Positions 15,055 to 23,249 of a stretch of 26,578 nt of DNA are shown piece after piece (position 1 is the stretch's first letter; each line of letters opens with the position of its first letter). Position numbers and translations under genes: made by a program. Where the stretch lies: assembly GCA_900772495.1 (NCBI GenBank), contig CAAHEJ010000066.1, positions 1 to 26,578 on the forward strand. The letters run 5' to 3'. This DNA comes from an uncultured Campylobacter sp. (GTDB lineage: Bacteria; Campylobacterota; Campylobacteria; Campylobacterales; Campylobacteraceae). The notes beneath the pieces are model-generated. The model searched no databases and had not been told where the DNA came from. It was given only the letters and a program-made list of their open reading frames with translations.

Positions 15055-16175
15055 TATATCTCCCTTATCTTTGCGATGATTTCGCTCGGTGTGAGCGGGC
15101 GTCCGTTGGCGCGAAGCAAGCTGTGTAAGTCATCTCGCTTTGTGGAGCGTTCTATTTCTTCTAAATACTGCCCCATATTTAGCTCGCACACCAGCACTTT
15201 TTTGAATTTATTTACCACGCTTGCTATCTTTTTTTCATTGACAGGATAAAGCGTGATAGGGCGGAAAAGCCCGACTTTAAAGCCTTGCTCGCGTAGCCTT
15301 GCTATGGCTTCTTTTGCTGCACGGCTCACGCTACCATAAGCGATGATGAGCGTGTCCGCATCACCTAGCATATACTCTTCAAAAAGGCAAATCTCATCAA
15401 CACGGCTTTTTATCTTGCCAAAAAGCCGCTCAATGTTGTATTTGACAATGTCGCCGTCCTCAGTAGGAAAGCCTATGTCGCCGTGATGAAGCCCCGTGAT
15501 ATGATAGCGGTAACCCTCAAAGAAAGGATTAAGCACCGCTGGCTCGTTTGGCTTTGCCGCATAAGGCTTGTAGTCCTTTTTGTCTCCGCTGAATTTAGCG
15601 CGGTTTTGAATTTTTAGCTCGCTTAGCTCTGGCAACTTTGCCTTGCCATTCATATGCCCCACGGTTTCATCAAGCAGCAAAAACACAGGCGTCATAAGGG
15701 TTTCGGCTAGGTTAAAGGCGCGGATAGTTTCTGTGTAAGCCTCTTCAAGCGAAGCAGGGGCAAGCGCAATGCTGGCAAAATCGCCGTGCGTTGGGGCTTT
15801 TGCTTGCCACAAATCCCCCTGCGCCACGCGTGTAGGAAGTCCTGTCGATGGTCCTCCGCGCATCACATTTACGATGACAAGCGGAATTTCAGCGATGAAA
15901 GCATAGCCGATTTGCTCGCTTTTAAGCGAAATGCCCGGTCCTGAACTTGCCGTCATCGCCTTAGCACCGCTCATCGCCGCACCTATGCTTACGCTAATGC
16001 CCGAAATTTCGTCCTCCATTTGTATGAATGAGCCATCATTTAAGGGCAAAAGGCGGGACAGCTCGTGGGCTATCTCAGAGCTTGGTGTGATAGGATAGCC
16101 CCCAAAAAATCGACACCCGCACTCAATCGCTGCCTTAGCGACAAGGCTGTTGCCCGTTGCGACTAATTCTCTCAT
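15054..16175 (-). CDS. oorA: 2-oxoglutarate:acceptor oxidoreductase subunit OorA (alpha)
   Basis: 373 residues. GGYPITPSSEI (25-35) is the alpha-subunit signature of 2-oxoacid:acceptor oxidoreductases. Next come MEDEISGISVSIGAAMSGAK and TASSGPGISLKSE, then a C-terminal Rossmann-like domain (ADTLIIAYGSVSRAAKEA) that contributes to CoA binding in this family. It pairs with OorB. The start overlaps the oorD stop by one base and the stop overlaps the oorB start, so the three are probably translated as a coupled unit. Confidence 0.96.
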   Translation of the reverse strand: MRELVATGNSLVAKAAIECGCRFFGGYPITPSSEIAHELSRLLPLNDGSFIQMEDEISGISVSIGAAMSGAKAMTASSGPGISLKSEQIGYAFIAEIPLVIVNVMRGGPSTGLPTRVAQGDLWQAKAPTHGDFASIALAPASLEEAYTETIRAFNLAETLMTPVFLLLDETVGHMNGKAKLPELSELKIQNRAKFSGDKKDYKPYAAKPNEPAVLNPFFEGYRYHITGLHHGDIGFPTEDGDIVKYNIERLFGKIKSRVDEICLFEEYMLGDADTLIIAYGSVSRAAKEAIARLREQGFKVGLFRPITLYPVNEKKIASVVNKFKKVLVCELNMGQYLEEIERSTKRDDLHSLLRANGRPLTPSEIIAKIREI

Positions 16176-16489
16176 TATGCACCTACCTTTTTATAGTTGT
16201 TTGCCTTGATTTTCTCGGCTCTTTCCTTGCTCTCGGGGCTGAGCTTGTTGAATTTAAACTCCGTCCTGCTTGCTACCATAATCGCAAAGTCAGGGCAGTG
16301 AATTTCACACTCCGAGCAGCCTATACAAGCACTTGGCTCGATAACCTCAACCATTTTTCCAAGCACCGCACTCGCATCATCGCGCATAGCTAAAACGCCC
16401 GCAGGGCAGTAGCTCACGCAGATATTGCAAGCCTTACAGCGATGCTCATCTACCCAAACGGGCGTGTCCTTTGGAGCAATCACACTCAT
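16175..16489 (-). CDS. oorD: 2-oxoglutarate:acceptor oxidoreductase subunit OorD (delta, ferredoxin-like)
   Basis: 104 residues from MSVIAPKDTPVW. Two 4Fe-4S motifs are complete: C18, C21, C24, C28 (CKACNICVSYCP) and C55, C58, C61, C65 (CIGCSECEIHCP). It carries electrons from OorAB. The ATG at 16489 has AAAGGA seven bases upstream. In-frame starts further up would lie inside mdh and lack conservation. It begins 10 bases after the mdh stop, leaving no room for the sucCD genes that I recall here in C. jejuni. Confidence 0.95.
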   Translation of the reverse strand: MSVIAPKDTPVWVDEHRCKACNICVSYCPAGVLAMRDDASAVLGKMVEVIEPSACIGCSECEIHCPDFAIMVASRTEFKFNKLSPESKERAEKIKANNYKKVGA

Positions 16490-16499
16490 CTTTTGTCCT

Positions 16500-17399
16500 T
16501 TAATCCAAATAATCATTCTTTCGCAAAGACTCGTCAATCTTTGCCTTTTCGCTCTCATCAAGCTCTAAATTCAGCACTTCGATGACACCATTTAAATCAA
16601 GCCTTGCTAAAACGCCAAACGCCTTGTCTTTTACGCCGAATTCGCCGTGCAAAATCACGCTCATCACTAAAAACTCGCCCGTGCGGATAGCCTCTATCAT
16701 ACGCACGCACGCTGCTGCTGGGGCTAGATAAGCTGAGCTTTTTAGGTGCTTGATGACTTTTGCGCCGCCTGTTTTGACTTCATTTTCGATGAATTCAAAC
16801 TCGTCTTCGCTTAAAAGCGTGGAAATTTTTTGGTTTTTGTAGCGAGAATGGCTTTGCAAAAGCACCATATCATCGTTGTGAAAGCCCATTATCTGCGTGT
16901 CTGTGTCAAGGTAAGAGCAGTGGAATTTTTTCGCCAGCTCATACTTAAAACGCGCATTATCAAGTATGCCAGCCATCGCGACTATCTTTTTTTCGTCAAA
17001 AAGCTTGCTCTCATAAAGGGCGTTTAAAAGCAAATCCACAGGGTTTGTAAGTATGATAAAAAGGGGATTTGGCACGACAGCTTTGAGCTTTTTAGCGCAA
17101 GCAAGCATTATGTCGGTGTTGATTTGCAAAAGCTCATTTCGGCTTTGCCCTTCTGTGCGGGGCAAGCCTGCGCAAAAGATGACGACATCGCTATTTGCGC
17201 AATGCTCATACTCTTTGGTGCAAATAAGATTTATCTCTAAATTCAGCGAAGCTATGCTTTGCCCAAGCTCCAAATCCCTTGCTATAAGCCTGTCCTCATC
17301 GGTGTCAATCAGCACGATTTCATTACAAACTTCGCGCAAAATTAAGGCGTAAGCGACATTTGCGCCGACATTGCCAGCGCCTATTATCGTTATTTTCAT
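16500..17399 (-). CDS. mdh: malate dehydrogenase
   Basis: 299 residues. NAD-binding GAGNVG (7-12) with acidic D32. The substrate loop reads LPRTEGQSR (R81 and R87). R81 is the malate-type residue, where lactate dehydrogenases have glutamine. N119 (LTNP), D147 with R150 (ILDNAR) and the catalytic H174 (GFHNDD) are present. The usual GxHGD is GFHND here, one glycine replaced by asparagine. It interconverts malate and oxaloacetate. The ATG overlaps the icd stop by 4 bases (ATGA). The neighbours are all TCA-cycle genes. Confidence 0.92.
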   Translation of the reverse strand: MKITIIGAGNVGANVAYALILREVCNEIVLIDTDEDRLIARDLELGQSIASLNLEINLICTKEYEHCANSDVVIFCAGLPRTEGQSRNELLQINTDIMLACAKKLKAVVPNPLFIILTNPVDLLLNALYESKLFDEKKIVAMAGILDNARFKYELAKKFHCSYLDTDTQIMGFHNDDMVLLQSHSRYKNQKISTLLSEDEFEFIENEVKTGGAKVIKHLKSSAYLAPAAACVRMIEAIRTGEFLVMSVILHGEFGVKDKAFGVLARLDLNGVIEVLNLELDESEKAKIDESLRKNDYLD

Positions 17400-19597
17400 C
17401 GTTTCCTCACATTTTCGATGATGGCGTTAAAGGTTTTGCTAGACTTCATCACAGCCTCCGCCTTTTCATCATCAAATTTATAATACCCGCCCAAATCCAC
17501 GCTTTTGCCTTGCTCTTTGATGAATTCAGCGTAAATTTCATCTTCGTTTGAGCTTAGGGCGATGGCTACTTCTTTGAAAATGCTTTGCATTTCTTTTTCA
17601 TTGCCCTGTCTTGCTAGCTCGTTCGCCCAGTAAAGTGCTAGATAAAAATGGCTCGTGCGGTTGTCATCTTCGCCAACCTTGCGAGATGGAGCTTTGCCGC
17701 TTTCAAGCCACTTGCCGATAGCCTCATCTAGGCACTCGGCTAAGACTTTTGCGCGGTAGTTGTTGCGTTTGCTTGCATAGAATTCAAGCGCAGCCTGCAA
17801 GGCTAAAAACTCGCCAAGGCTGTCCCAGCGCAAGTGATTTTCGCTCACAAGCTGCTCCACTTGCTTTGGCGCAGAGCCACCAGCACCCGTTTCAAACATA
17901 GCTCCGCCGTTTAGCATAGGCACGATAGAAAGCATTTTCGCGCTCGTGCCAAGCTCCAAAATAGGAAAAAGGTCGGTAAGATAGTCTCTTAACACATTGC
18001 CCGTTATGCTGATAGTGTTTTTTCCAGACCTGATGATGGCAAGGCTTTTCAAACACGCTTCTTTTGGGCTTAAAATGGCTAAATTCGCGCCCTTTTCTTT
18101 AAGGCGGTTTTTGACAAGCTCTATCATTATTTTGTCGCTTGCTCTGTTACTATCAAGCCAAAAAATCGCCTCTTCGCCAGAATTTTTTGCTCGTTCTATG
18201 CCTAAGTCTATCCAGTTCATAATGGCATCGATTTTTGCTTCACAAGCGCGGAAAATGTCGCCAGCCTCGACATTTTGGGCGAGCAAAATTTCGCCTTTAT
18301 CAGTTACGATTTGAATTTGTCCTTTTTCTTTGGCGATAAAGGTTTTGTCGTGGCTGCCATACTCTTGCGCCTTTTTCGCCATAAGCCCGACATTTGACAC
18401 GCTGCCGAGTTTGCTTGGTTCAAGCGTGCCGTTTTTATGCAAATCCTCAATCACAGCCTCATAAATCACAGCGTAGGTTTTATCAGGTATGAGCGCGTTT
18501 GTATCTTGCGTTTTGCCGTCCTTGTCCCAAAGTTTTGCGCCGTTTTTAAGCAAGGCTGGCATAGACGCATCAACGATGACATCGCTAGGAATGTGTAAAT
18601 TCGTAACACCTTTTTCTGAATTTACCATAGAAAGCGGGGCGGATTTGCTTAAAATCTCGTTGTATTTTTTAAGAATTTCATCTTTTTTAGGGGAGTTTTG
18701 AATTTTGCTTAAAAGCTCACTAACGCCGTTGTTTTCATTGACGCCAAGCCTTGCAAATTCAGCCTTAAATTCATCAAAAAGCTCGCTAAAATACACCCTT
18801 ACGCAATGCCCAAACATCACAGGGTCGCTTACTTTCATCATCGTAGCCTTTAAATGCAGGCTTAAAAGCAGATTTTCTTTCTTGCAAAGGGCGATTTGCT
18901 CGGCGTAAAACTCATCAAGTTTTTTCGCGCTCATCACGCTAGCGTCTAAAATTTCATCTTTTTCAAGTGAGAGCTTGTCTTTTAAAACGCTGATTTTACC
19001 GCTACTATCTACGAATTCTATGCGAGCTAAGCAAGCATTTTGCACCAAAATCGCCTTTTCATTTGAGTAAAAATCCCCGCCGTCCATATACGAAACGCGT
19101 GTTTTTGAATTTTTATCATAAGGCACGATTTTGTAAGGGTTGTTTTTAGCGTAATCCTTCACCGCTTTGGTGCAGCGGCGGTCTGAATTTCCTTGCCTTA
19201 AAACAGGATTTACCGCCGAGCCAAGCACCTTTTGATAACGCGCTTTTATGTCCCTTTCTTGCTCGTTTTGCGGCTCATCGGGAAAGTCTGGCACGCTGTA
19301 ACCCTTGCTTTGCAGCTCTTTAATGGCGGCTTTGAGCTGTGGAATAGAAGCTGATATGTTTGGAGTTTTGATGATAAGGGCATTTGGCTCTTTGACAAGC
19401 TCGCCAAGCCTTGCTAATGCGTCATCTTGTCTTTGCTCTTGCTTTAAAAACTCGCTAAAAGCGGCTATAATCCGCCCCGAAAGTGATATGTCAGCCGTCT
19501 TAACCACGATATTTGCGCTACTTAAAAAGGCTTTAACGATAGGCAAAAACGAGTAAGTGGCTAACGCTGGGCTTTCATCGGTCAGTGTGTAGGTCAT
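17396..19597 (-). CDS. icd: isocitrate dehydrogenase, monomeric NADP type
   Basis: 733 residues from MTYTLTDESPALATYS, the size of the monomeric class, unrelated in length to the common 420-residue dimeric enzyme. Family stretches visible are RQGNSDRRCTKAVKDYAKNN, LKATMMKVSDPVMFGH, MLNGGAMFETGAGGSAP and LRWDSLGEFLALQ. It decarboxylates isocitrate to 2-oxoglutarate, the substrate of the Oor complex encoded downstream. The ATG at 19597 has AAGGGAG upstream. An alternative start 13 codons earlier lies nearer the promoter and lacks a site. It heads the icd-mdh-oor operon. Confidence 0.96.
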   Translation of the reverse strand: MTYTLTDESPALATYSFLPIVKAFLSSANIVVKTADISLSGRIIAAFSEFLKQEQRQDDALARLGELVKEPNALIIKTPNISASIPQLKAAIKELQSKGYSVPDFPDEPQNEQERDIKARYQKVLGSAVNPVLRQGNSDRRCTKAVKDYAKNNPYKIVPYDKNSKTRVSYMDGGDFYSNEKAILVQNACLARIEFVDSSGKISVLKDKLSLEKDEILDASVMSAKKLDEFYAEQIALCKKENLLLSLHLKATMMKVSDPVMFGHCVRVYFSELFDEFKAEFARLGVNENNGVSELLSKIQNSPKKDEILKKYNEILSKSAPLSMVNSEKGVTNLHIPSDVIVDASMPALLKNGAKLWDKDGKTQDTNALIPDKTYAVIYEAVIEDLHKNGTLEPSKLGSVSNVGLMAKKAQEYGSHDKTFIAKEKGQIQIVTDKGEILLAQNVEAGDIFRACEAKIDAIMNWIDLGIERAKNSGEEAIFWLDSNRASDKIMIELVKNRLKEKGANLAILSPKEACLKSLAIIRSGKNTISITGNVLRDYLTDLFPILELGTSAKMLSIVPMLNGGAMFETGAGGSAPKQVEQLVSENHLRWDSLGEFLALQAALEFYASKRNNYRAKVLAECLDEAIGKWLESGKAPSRKVGEDDNRTSHFYLALYWANELARQGNEKEMQSIFKEVAIALSSNEDEIYAEFIKEQGKSVDLGGYYKFDDEKAEAVMKSSKTFNAIIENVRKR

Positions 19598-19627
19598 CTT
19601 ATCTCCCTTTTTTGAAAATTTAAGCAC

Positions 19628-19633
19628 ATTATA
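19628..19633 (-). promoter_or_regulatory. -10 box of the icd-mdh-oor operon
   Basis: TGTATAAT on the minus strand, 31 bases before the icd ATG, with TTGTCA about 19 bases further upstream and long A/T tracts. It lies in the short gap after the AsmA-like gene. Confidence 0.6.
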
Positions 19634-19707
19634 CACAAAAACATTTTACATTTGACAAAAAAATTTAAATTTTTTACTTTTATACAACAATTTAAGCGTT
19701 TTTTAAG

Positions 19708-22275
19708 CTATTTTCCCCAAGTAGCTGGCATTTCGATGATATTTTTAATGATACTAAAAGGTAATTGCAACGCCTCCTTGATGATTTGTGATTGAAATTT
19801 TGGCTTATCTATCGTGCCTTTGACGAGAATTTGCGTGGAAATCACACGGTCTTTACCGAGTATGATTTGATTGACTATCGGCACTTTTGAGATAAGCTCG
19901 GAGGCAGCTTTAAGAGTCCTTAGTTCCAACTCCAAATCTATGGTATCTTTTTTTAGGTTAATGTCTCCAATGCCTAGCACATCGACACTATCGCCGTTAA
20001 AAGTAAGCGCGTTAATGGCTAAATCATCTTTATACCTTGAAAAAAGTATCACGCCTTTTTTAACCTTTAAGCCTTTTTCGTTAAATGTCGGGCTTTTAAA
20101 GAGTGCTAGGCTGGGTATAGTGTCGATGAAAGAAATCAGCTGATTATGAAAATGTAGCTCTTTGAAATAAGTGTTGTTAAAGACAATTTTACCCTCAAAG
20201 CTTTTTTCGCTATCGCCTTTGATGACAATGCCGAATTTTCCTTTTTCGACAAGGTATTTGCGAAAAAAGGTATTGACAAATTCATCGTTTAAGAATTCTG
20301 CCTTTAAATAAAGCTCTTGGTTGCTTTTTCTCAGCTCAAATTTCGCGTTCTTTTTGTTCGCGCTTGCGTTGATAGAGCCATCATACGCGCTTAAATTTAG
20401 GTTGTCAAAATGCAAAGTCTTGCCAAAATCTTCAAGCAAAAGCCCGAAATTTTTCGCTTGTAAGTCTATGTTAAAAGCTTGCGGTGTATTCATTTGGGCA
20501 CTATCTTTAAAGCGGTAGTAGAGATTTTTAGCGTCAATATAAACGACATTATCTTCCATATTTGCGCTGATTAAACCACTTGTGGTTTGAATTCTAAGGC
20601 TATCCTTGCGCTTTTCGATAACAAAATCATCATCGTTGTAGCCTTGCATATCGCTTCTAAAAAGCCCATAATCAAAATGCGTGTTGTTTGCTTTTATGTC
20701 AAAATTTACAAAATCTTTGGTATTGAGCGTGAAATTTCCCACGCTTGCGATGTGAAGGCTTTGCATTAGGGGCGAATACGGCGCAAAAGCCGCTAAATTT
20801 GAGCTTGTAAGCATTAGCCCATCGGTGAAATTTAAGCGCACACCCCATTCATCGATATTTAAAAGTATATCATCTTTGAAAGAAAGGTTGAGCGTAATAG
20901 GTTGATTTTGCATATACAAAAGCCCGTCAAAATAAAGACTGCTGACATTTACATCAAAAACGCCGCTTTTTTCTGCTAAATTTATGGTTGCGCTTAAATT
21001 TGAGCTTAAAAAATCATTATTCACTTCAAATTCGTTTAAAAACAACTTTTTATCTTCGAGCTTTATCTTGCCCGAATGGACGAGCAAATGTGTCTTATCA
21101 AATTCAGCCTCTTCAAGCACGAAATCACCTTTGTAATCGTTGTTTGTAGGATTTGAGAAAGGTAAATTTATCACAAAATCGCTTGTTAAGTTGCCTGAAA
21201 GCTGAGTGAGCGGAATTTTAATGCCAAAATAATGCAACAAGGCTTGCAATTTGTCATCAAGCATAAGTTCGTTGGACTTTATCCCCACAGAAATCCCAGC
21301 TTTTTCAGGCTGAGCTATGTCGTAGATAAAAATCTTGCTTTGACTTATGTCCTTACCGTTAAAGCTTGCTGTGTTAAAATTAAAATCAAGCTTTTCTTTC
21401 GTTAAATTCATATCCACGCGAGGAATTTGAATGTCCTCTATGTCTTTGTCTATCTTTACGATTAAGCCTTCTGCAAAGCCCGTGCCTTCAAGTCCTACAA
21501 TACGCGCATTTGCCCCAAGGCTTAACGCTCCTTGCACGAAATCAAAATGATAATACTTCGCCGCCGCTTTATCGCTTACCCACGCTGTTACATTTGGACC
21601 AAGGTTTATGCGGCTTTGTTTAAGGAAATGAAAAAGGTGTTTAATGTCCTTGATGATGATATTATCAAGGCGGAAAAAGGCTTGTTTTGGGGTTGCGCTT
21701 AGGATAAAGTCAAAATAAGTGCGCGAGGATTCGAGCGTGCCAGCGAAATTGTATTGATTTGTGTTTGTATCTATGCTTAAATCCACACTCACATTTGCAT
21801 CAGTGCCAGCAAGTATCAGCTCATTAACGCGCGCGTGTATAGTGTGTTCGGTTTTGATAATGCTTAACACTATGGTGAAAAGCTCGTGTTTAGCACGAAA
21901 TTCACCTTCTTTAAACGCCACAGATAGCCGTTCTTCGCCTTTTGCAAGCTCGTTGATATTTAGCTCTTCAAAGAAAAAATAAAGATACTTTAACTTTTGC
22001 GCCATATCCATAATCTGATTGACATCAAATTCACTTTCTTCTTCATTTTTATCAAAAAAATGAATTTTTTCTGCTTTTACAACCAATTTTTTATCTAATT
22101 TAATATATAATTGCTTTACACTAAAAAGATGAGTTTCAATTCTGTTTATGTTTAAACCTATCTTTAATACTATAAAAAGGATAAGCGCAATGCTCGACAA
22201 AATAGCCAAGCACCATAGTGCGATTTTTTTAATTTTTAATGTATTGAGTTTTTTTATCTTGCTACTTATTGGCAT
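19708..22275 (-). CDS. AsmA-like / YhdP-type envelope protein
   Basis: 855 residues. Residues 16-40 are a single N-terminal membrane segment, and the rest is a long, repetitive beta-rich periplasmic region with alternating hydrophobic residues. The C-terminal part (VDVLGIGDINLKKDTIDLEL, then KVPIVNQIILG and VKGTIDKPKF) is typical of the AsmA-like C-terminal domain of YhdP/TamB-related proteins, which bridge the periplasm and move phospholipids to the outer membrane. C. jejuni has a similar gene in this position. The ATG at 22275 has AAGG nine bases upstream. The first 86 bases of coding sequence overlap mltG on the other strand. The role here is inferred from the family. Confidence 0.8.
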   Translation of the reverse strand: MPISSKIKKLNTLKIKKIALWCLAILSSIALILFIVLKIGLNINRIETHLFSVKQLYIKLDKKLVVKAEKIHFFDKNEEESEFDVNQIMDMAQKLKYLYFFFEELNINELAKGEERLSVAFKEGEFRAKHELFTIVLSIIKTEHTIHARVNELILAGTDANVSVDLSIDTNTNQYNFAGTLESSRTYFDFILSATPKQAFFRLDNIIIKDIKHLFHFLKQSRINLGPNVTAWVSDKAAAKYYHFDFVQGALSLGANARIVGLEGTGFAEGLIVKIDKDIEDIQIPRVDMNLTKEKLDFNFNTASFNGKDISQSKIFIYDIAQPEKAGISVGIKSNELMLDDKLQALLHYFGIKIPLTQLSGNLTSDFVINLPFSNPTNNDYKGDFVLEEAEFDKTHLLVHSGKIKLEDKKLFLNEFEVNNDFLSSNLSATINLAEKSGVFDVNVSSLYFDGLLYMQNQPITLNLSFKDDILLNIDEWGVRLNFTDGLMLTSSNLAAFAPYSPLMQSLHIASVGNFTLNTKDFVNFDIKANNTHFDYGLFRSDMQGYNDDDFVIEKRKDSLRIQTTSGLISANMEDNVVYIDAKNLYYRFKDSAQMNTPQAFNIDLQAKNFGLLLEDFGKTLHFDNLNLSAYDGSINASANKKNAKFELRKSNQELYLKAEFLNDEFVNTFFRKYLVEKGKFGIVIKGDSEKSFEGKIVFNNTYFKELHFHNQLISFIDTIPSLALFKSPTFNEKGLKVKKGVILFSRYKDDLAINALTFNGDSVDVLGIGDINLKKDTIDLELELRTLKAASELISKVPIVNQIILGKDRVISTQILVKGTIDKPKFQSQIIKEALQLPFSIIKNIIEMPATWGK
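22105..22110 (+). promoter_or_regulatory. -10 box for mltG
   Basis: TATAAT in AATATATAATTGC, inside the AsmA-like gene on the opposite strand. It predicts a leader of about 73 bases before the mltG ATG. Confidence 0.5.
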
Positions 22276-23158
22276 ACTTTACTACCTTATCCAACCTTTC
22301 AAAAGCGAATCAGTCGTTTTTATCGAACCGGGTTCAACAAGTAAAATTATAACAAATTTAAGTAAAGAAGGGTATCAAATAAGTAAAATTGACAAATATA
22401 TACTCATTTTTTTAGGCAAACCCCAAGCAGGCTGGATAGACATAGGCGCGCGCCCTTTAAATCGGGGCGAGTTTTTACACAAACTCACCACTGCCAAAGC
22501 CGCACTTGTAAATATCACTTTGATTCCGGGCGAAACCACAGCCGTGTTTTTCAAACAGCTTGCCGCACAGCTAAATTTAGATGAAAACAAACTTTGGGCT
22601 GAATACAAAAAACAAACCCCTTATGAAGAGGGTATGTTTTTGCCAAACACGCACGGAATTCCAAAAGGCATTGACGAGGCTACGCTTGTGGAGCTACTTT
22701 TAAAGTATGCTAAACTTGCATTTAAACAAGAATCAATGCACCATTTTGGCGAATTTAACGAAATGAAATGGCATAAAATCGTTATTAGAGCATCAGTCAT
22801 ACAAAAAGAAGCCGCGAGCAATGACGAAATGCCTATCGTTGCTTCCGTCATCAACAACCGCCTTGACAAAAAAATGAAATTACAAATGGACGGCACGCTT
22901 AATTATGGGCTTTACTCGCACAGCAAAATCACGCCTGAGCGCATAAGAAACGACAACAGCGGATACAATACCTATAAAATCGATGGTTTGCCAAAAGAAG
23001 CTGTATGTAATGTCTCATTAGAGGCGATAAGAGCGGTTATTTACCCCGCAAAGACTGATTATCTTTACTTTATGAGAGATAAAAGCACAGGCAAGCACAT
23101 ATTTACCACAAATGTAAATGACCACAACAAAGCCGTTGATGCGCAAAGAGGCAAATAA
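22190..23158 (+). CDS. mltG: endolytic murein transglycosylase MltG
   Basis: 322 residues from MLDKIAKHHS. A membrane segment (11-33) is followed by a LysM-like region and the YceG catalytic domain: SVIQKEAASND with the catalytic glutamate at residue 197, INNRLDKKMKLQMDGTLNYG, and SGYNTYKIDGLPKEAV. It cleaves nascent peptidoglycan in the inner membrane. I chose the ATG at 22190 because AAAAAGGA lies eight bases upstream. An ATG at 22148 has no ribosome binding site. The stop overlaps the start of a 27-codon open frame (TAATG). Confidence 0.93.
   Translation: MLDKIAKHHSAIFLIFNVLSFFILLLIGILYYLIQPFKSESVVFIEPGSTSKIITNLSKEGYQISKIDKYILIFLGKPQAGWIDIGARPLNRGEFLHKLTTAKAALVNITLIPGETTAVFFKQLAAQLNLDENKLWAEYKKQTPYEEGMFLPNTHGIPKGIDEATLVELLLKYAKLAFKQESMHHFGEFNEMKWHKIVIRASVIQKEAASNDEMPIVASVINNRLDKKMKLQMDGTLNYGLYSHSKITPERIRNDNSGYNTYKIDGLPKEAVCNVSLEAIRAVIYPAKTDYLYFMRDKSTGKHIFTTNVNDHNKAVDAQRGK
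22346..22351 (-). promoter_or_regulatory. possible -10 box for the AsmA-like gene
   Basis: TATAAT on the minus strand in the context TTGTTATAATTTTAC, inside mltG. It would give a leader of about 64 bases and a transcript antisense to the mltG 5' end. Confidence 0.4.
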
Positions 23159-23241
23159 TGCGTATCTTTAACAACTTTTTTAACGCTATACAAAGAAAAG
23201 TTTCAAACAAAAAAGCAAATTTTGATAAATTTTGTGTATAA
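23158..23241 (+). CDS. 27-codon mini-cistron between mltG and the fusion gene
   Basis: MRIFNNFFNAIQRKVSNKKA, then NFDKFCV. The ATG overlaps the mltG stop (TAATG) and the TAA ends 8 bases before the ATG of the PAP2-transferase gene. No ribosome binding site is needed if it is translated by reinitiation. The peptide is basic with an amphipathic N-terminal half and matches nothing I know. It may be a translational coupler, a small protein, or chance. Confidence 0.3.
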   Translation: MRIFNNFFNAIQRKVSNKKANFDKFCV

Positions 23242-23242
23242 T
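23237..23242 (+). promoter_or_regulatory. -10 box very close to the fusion gene start
   Basis: TGTATAAT, an extended -10 element. Only 7 bases separate it from the ATG at 23250, so transcription would begin at or next to the start codon. Confidence 0.5.
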
Positions 23243-23249
23243 TTGCGCT

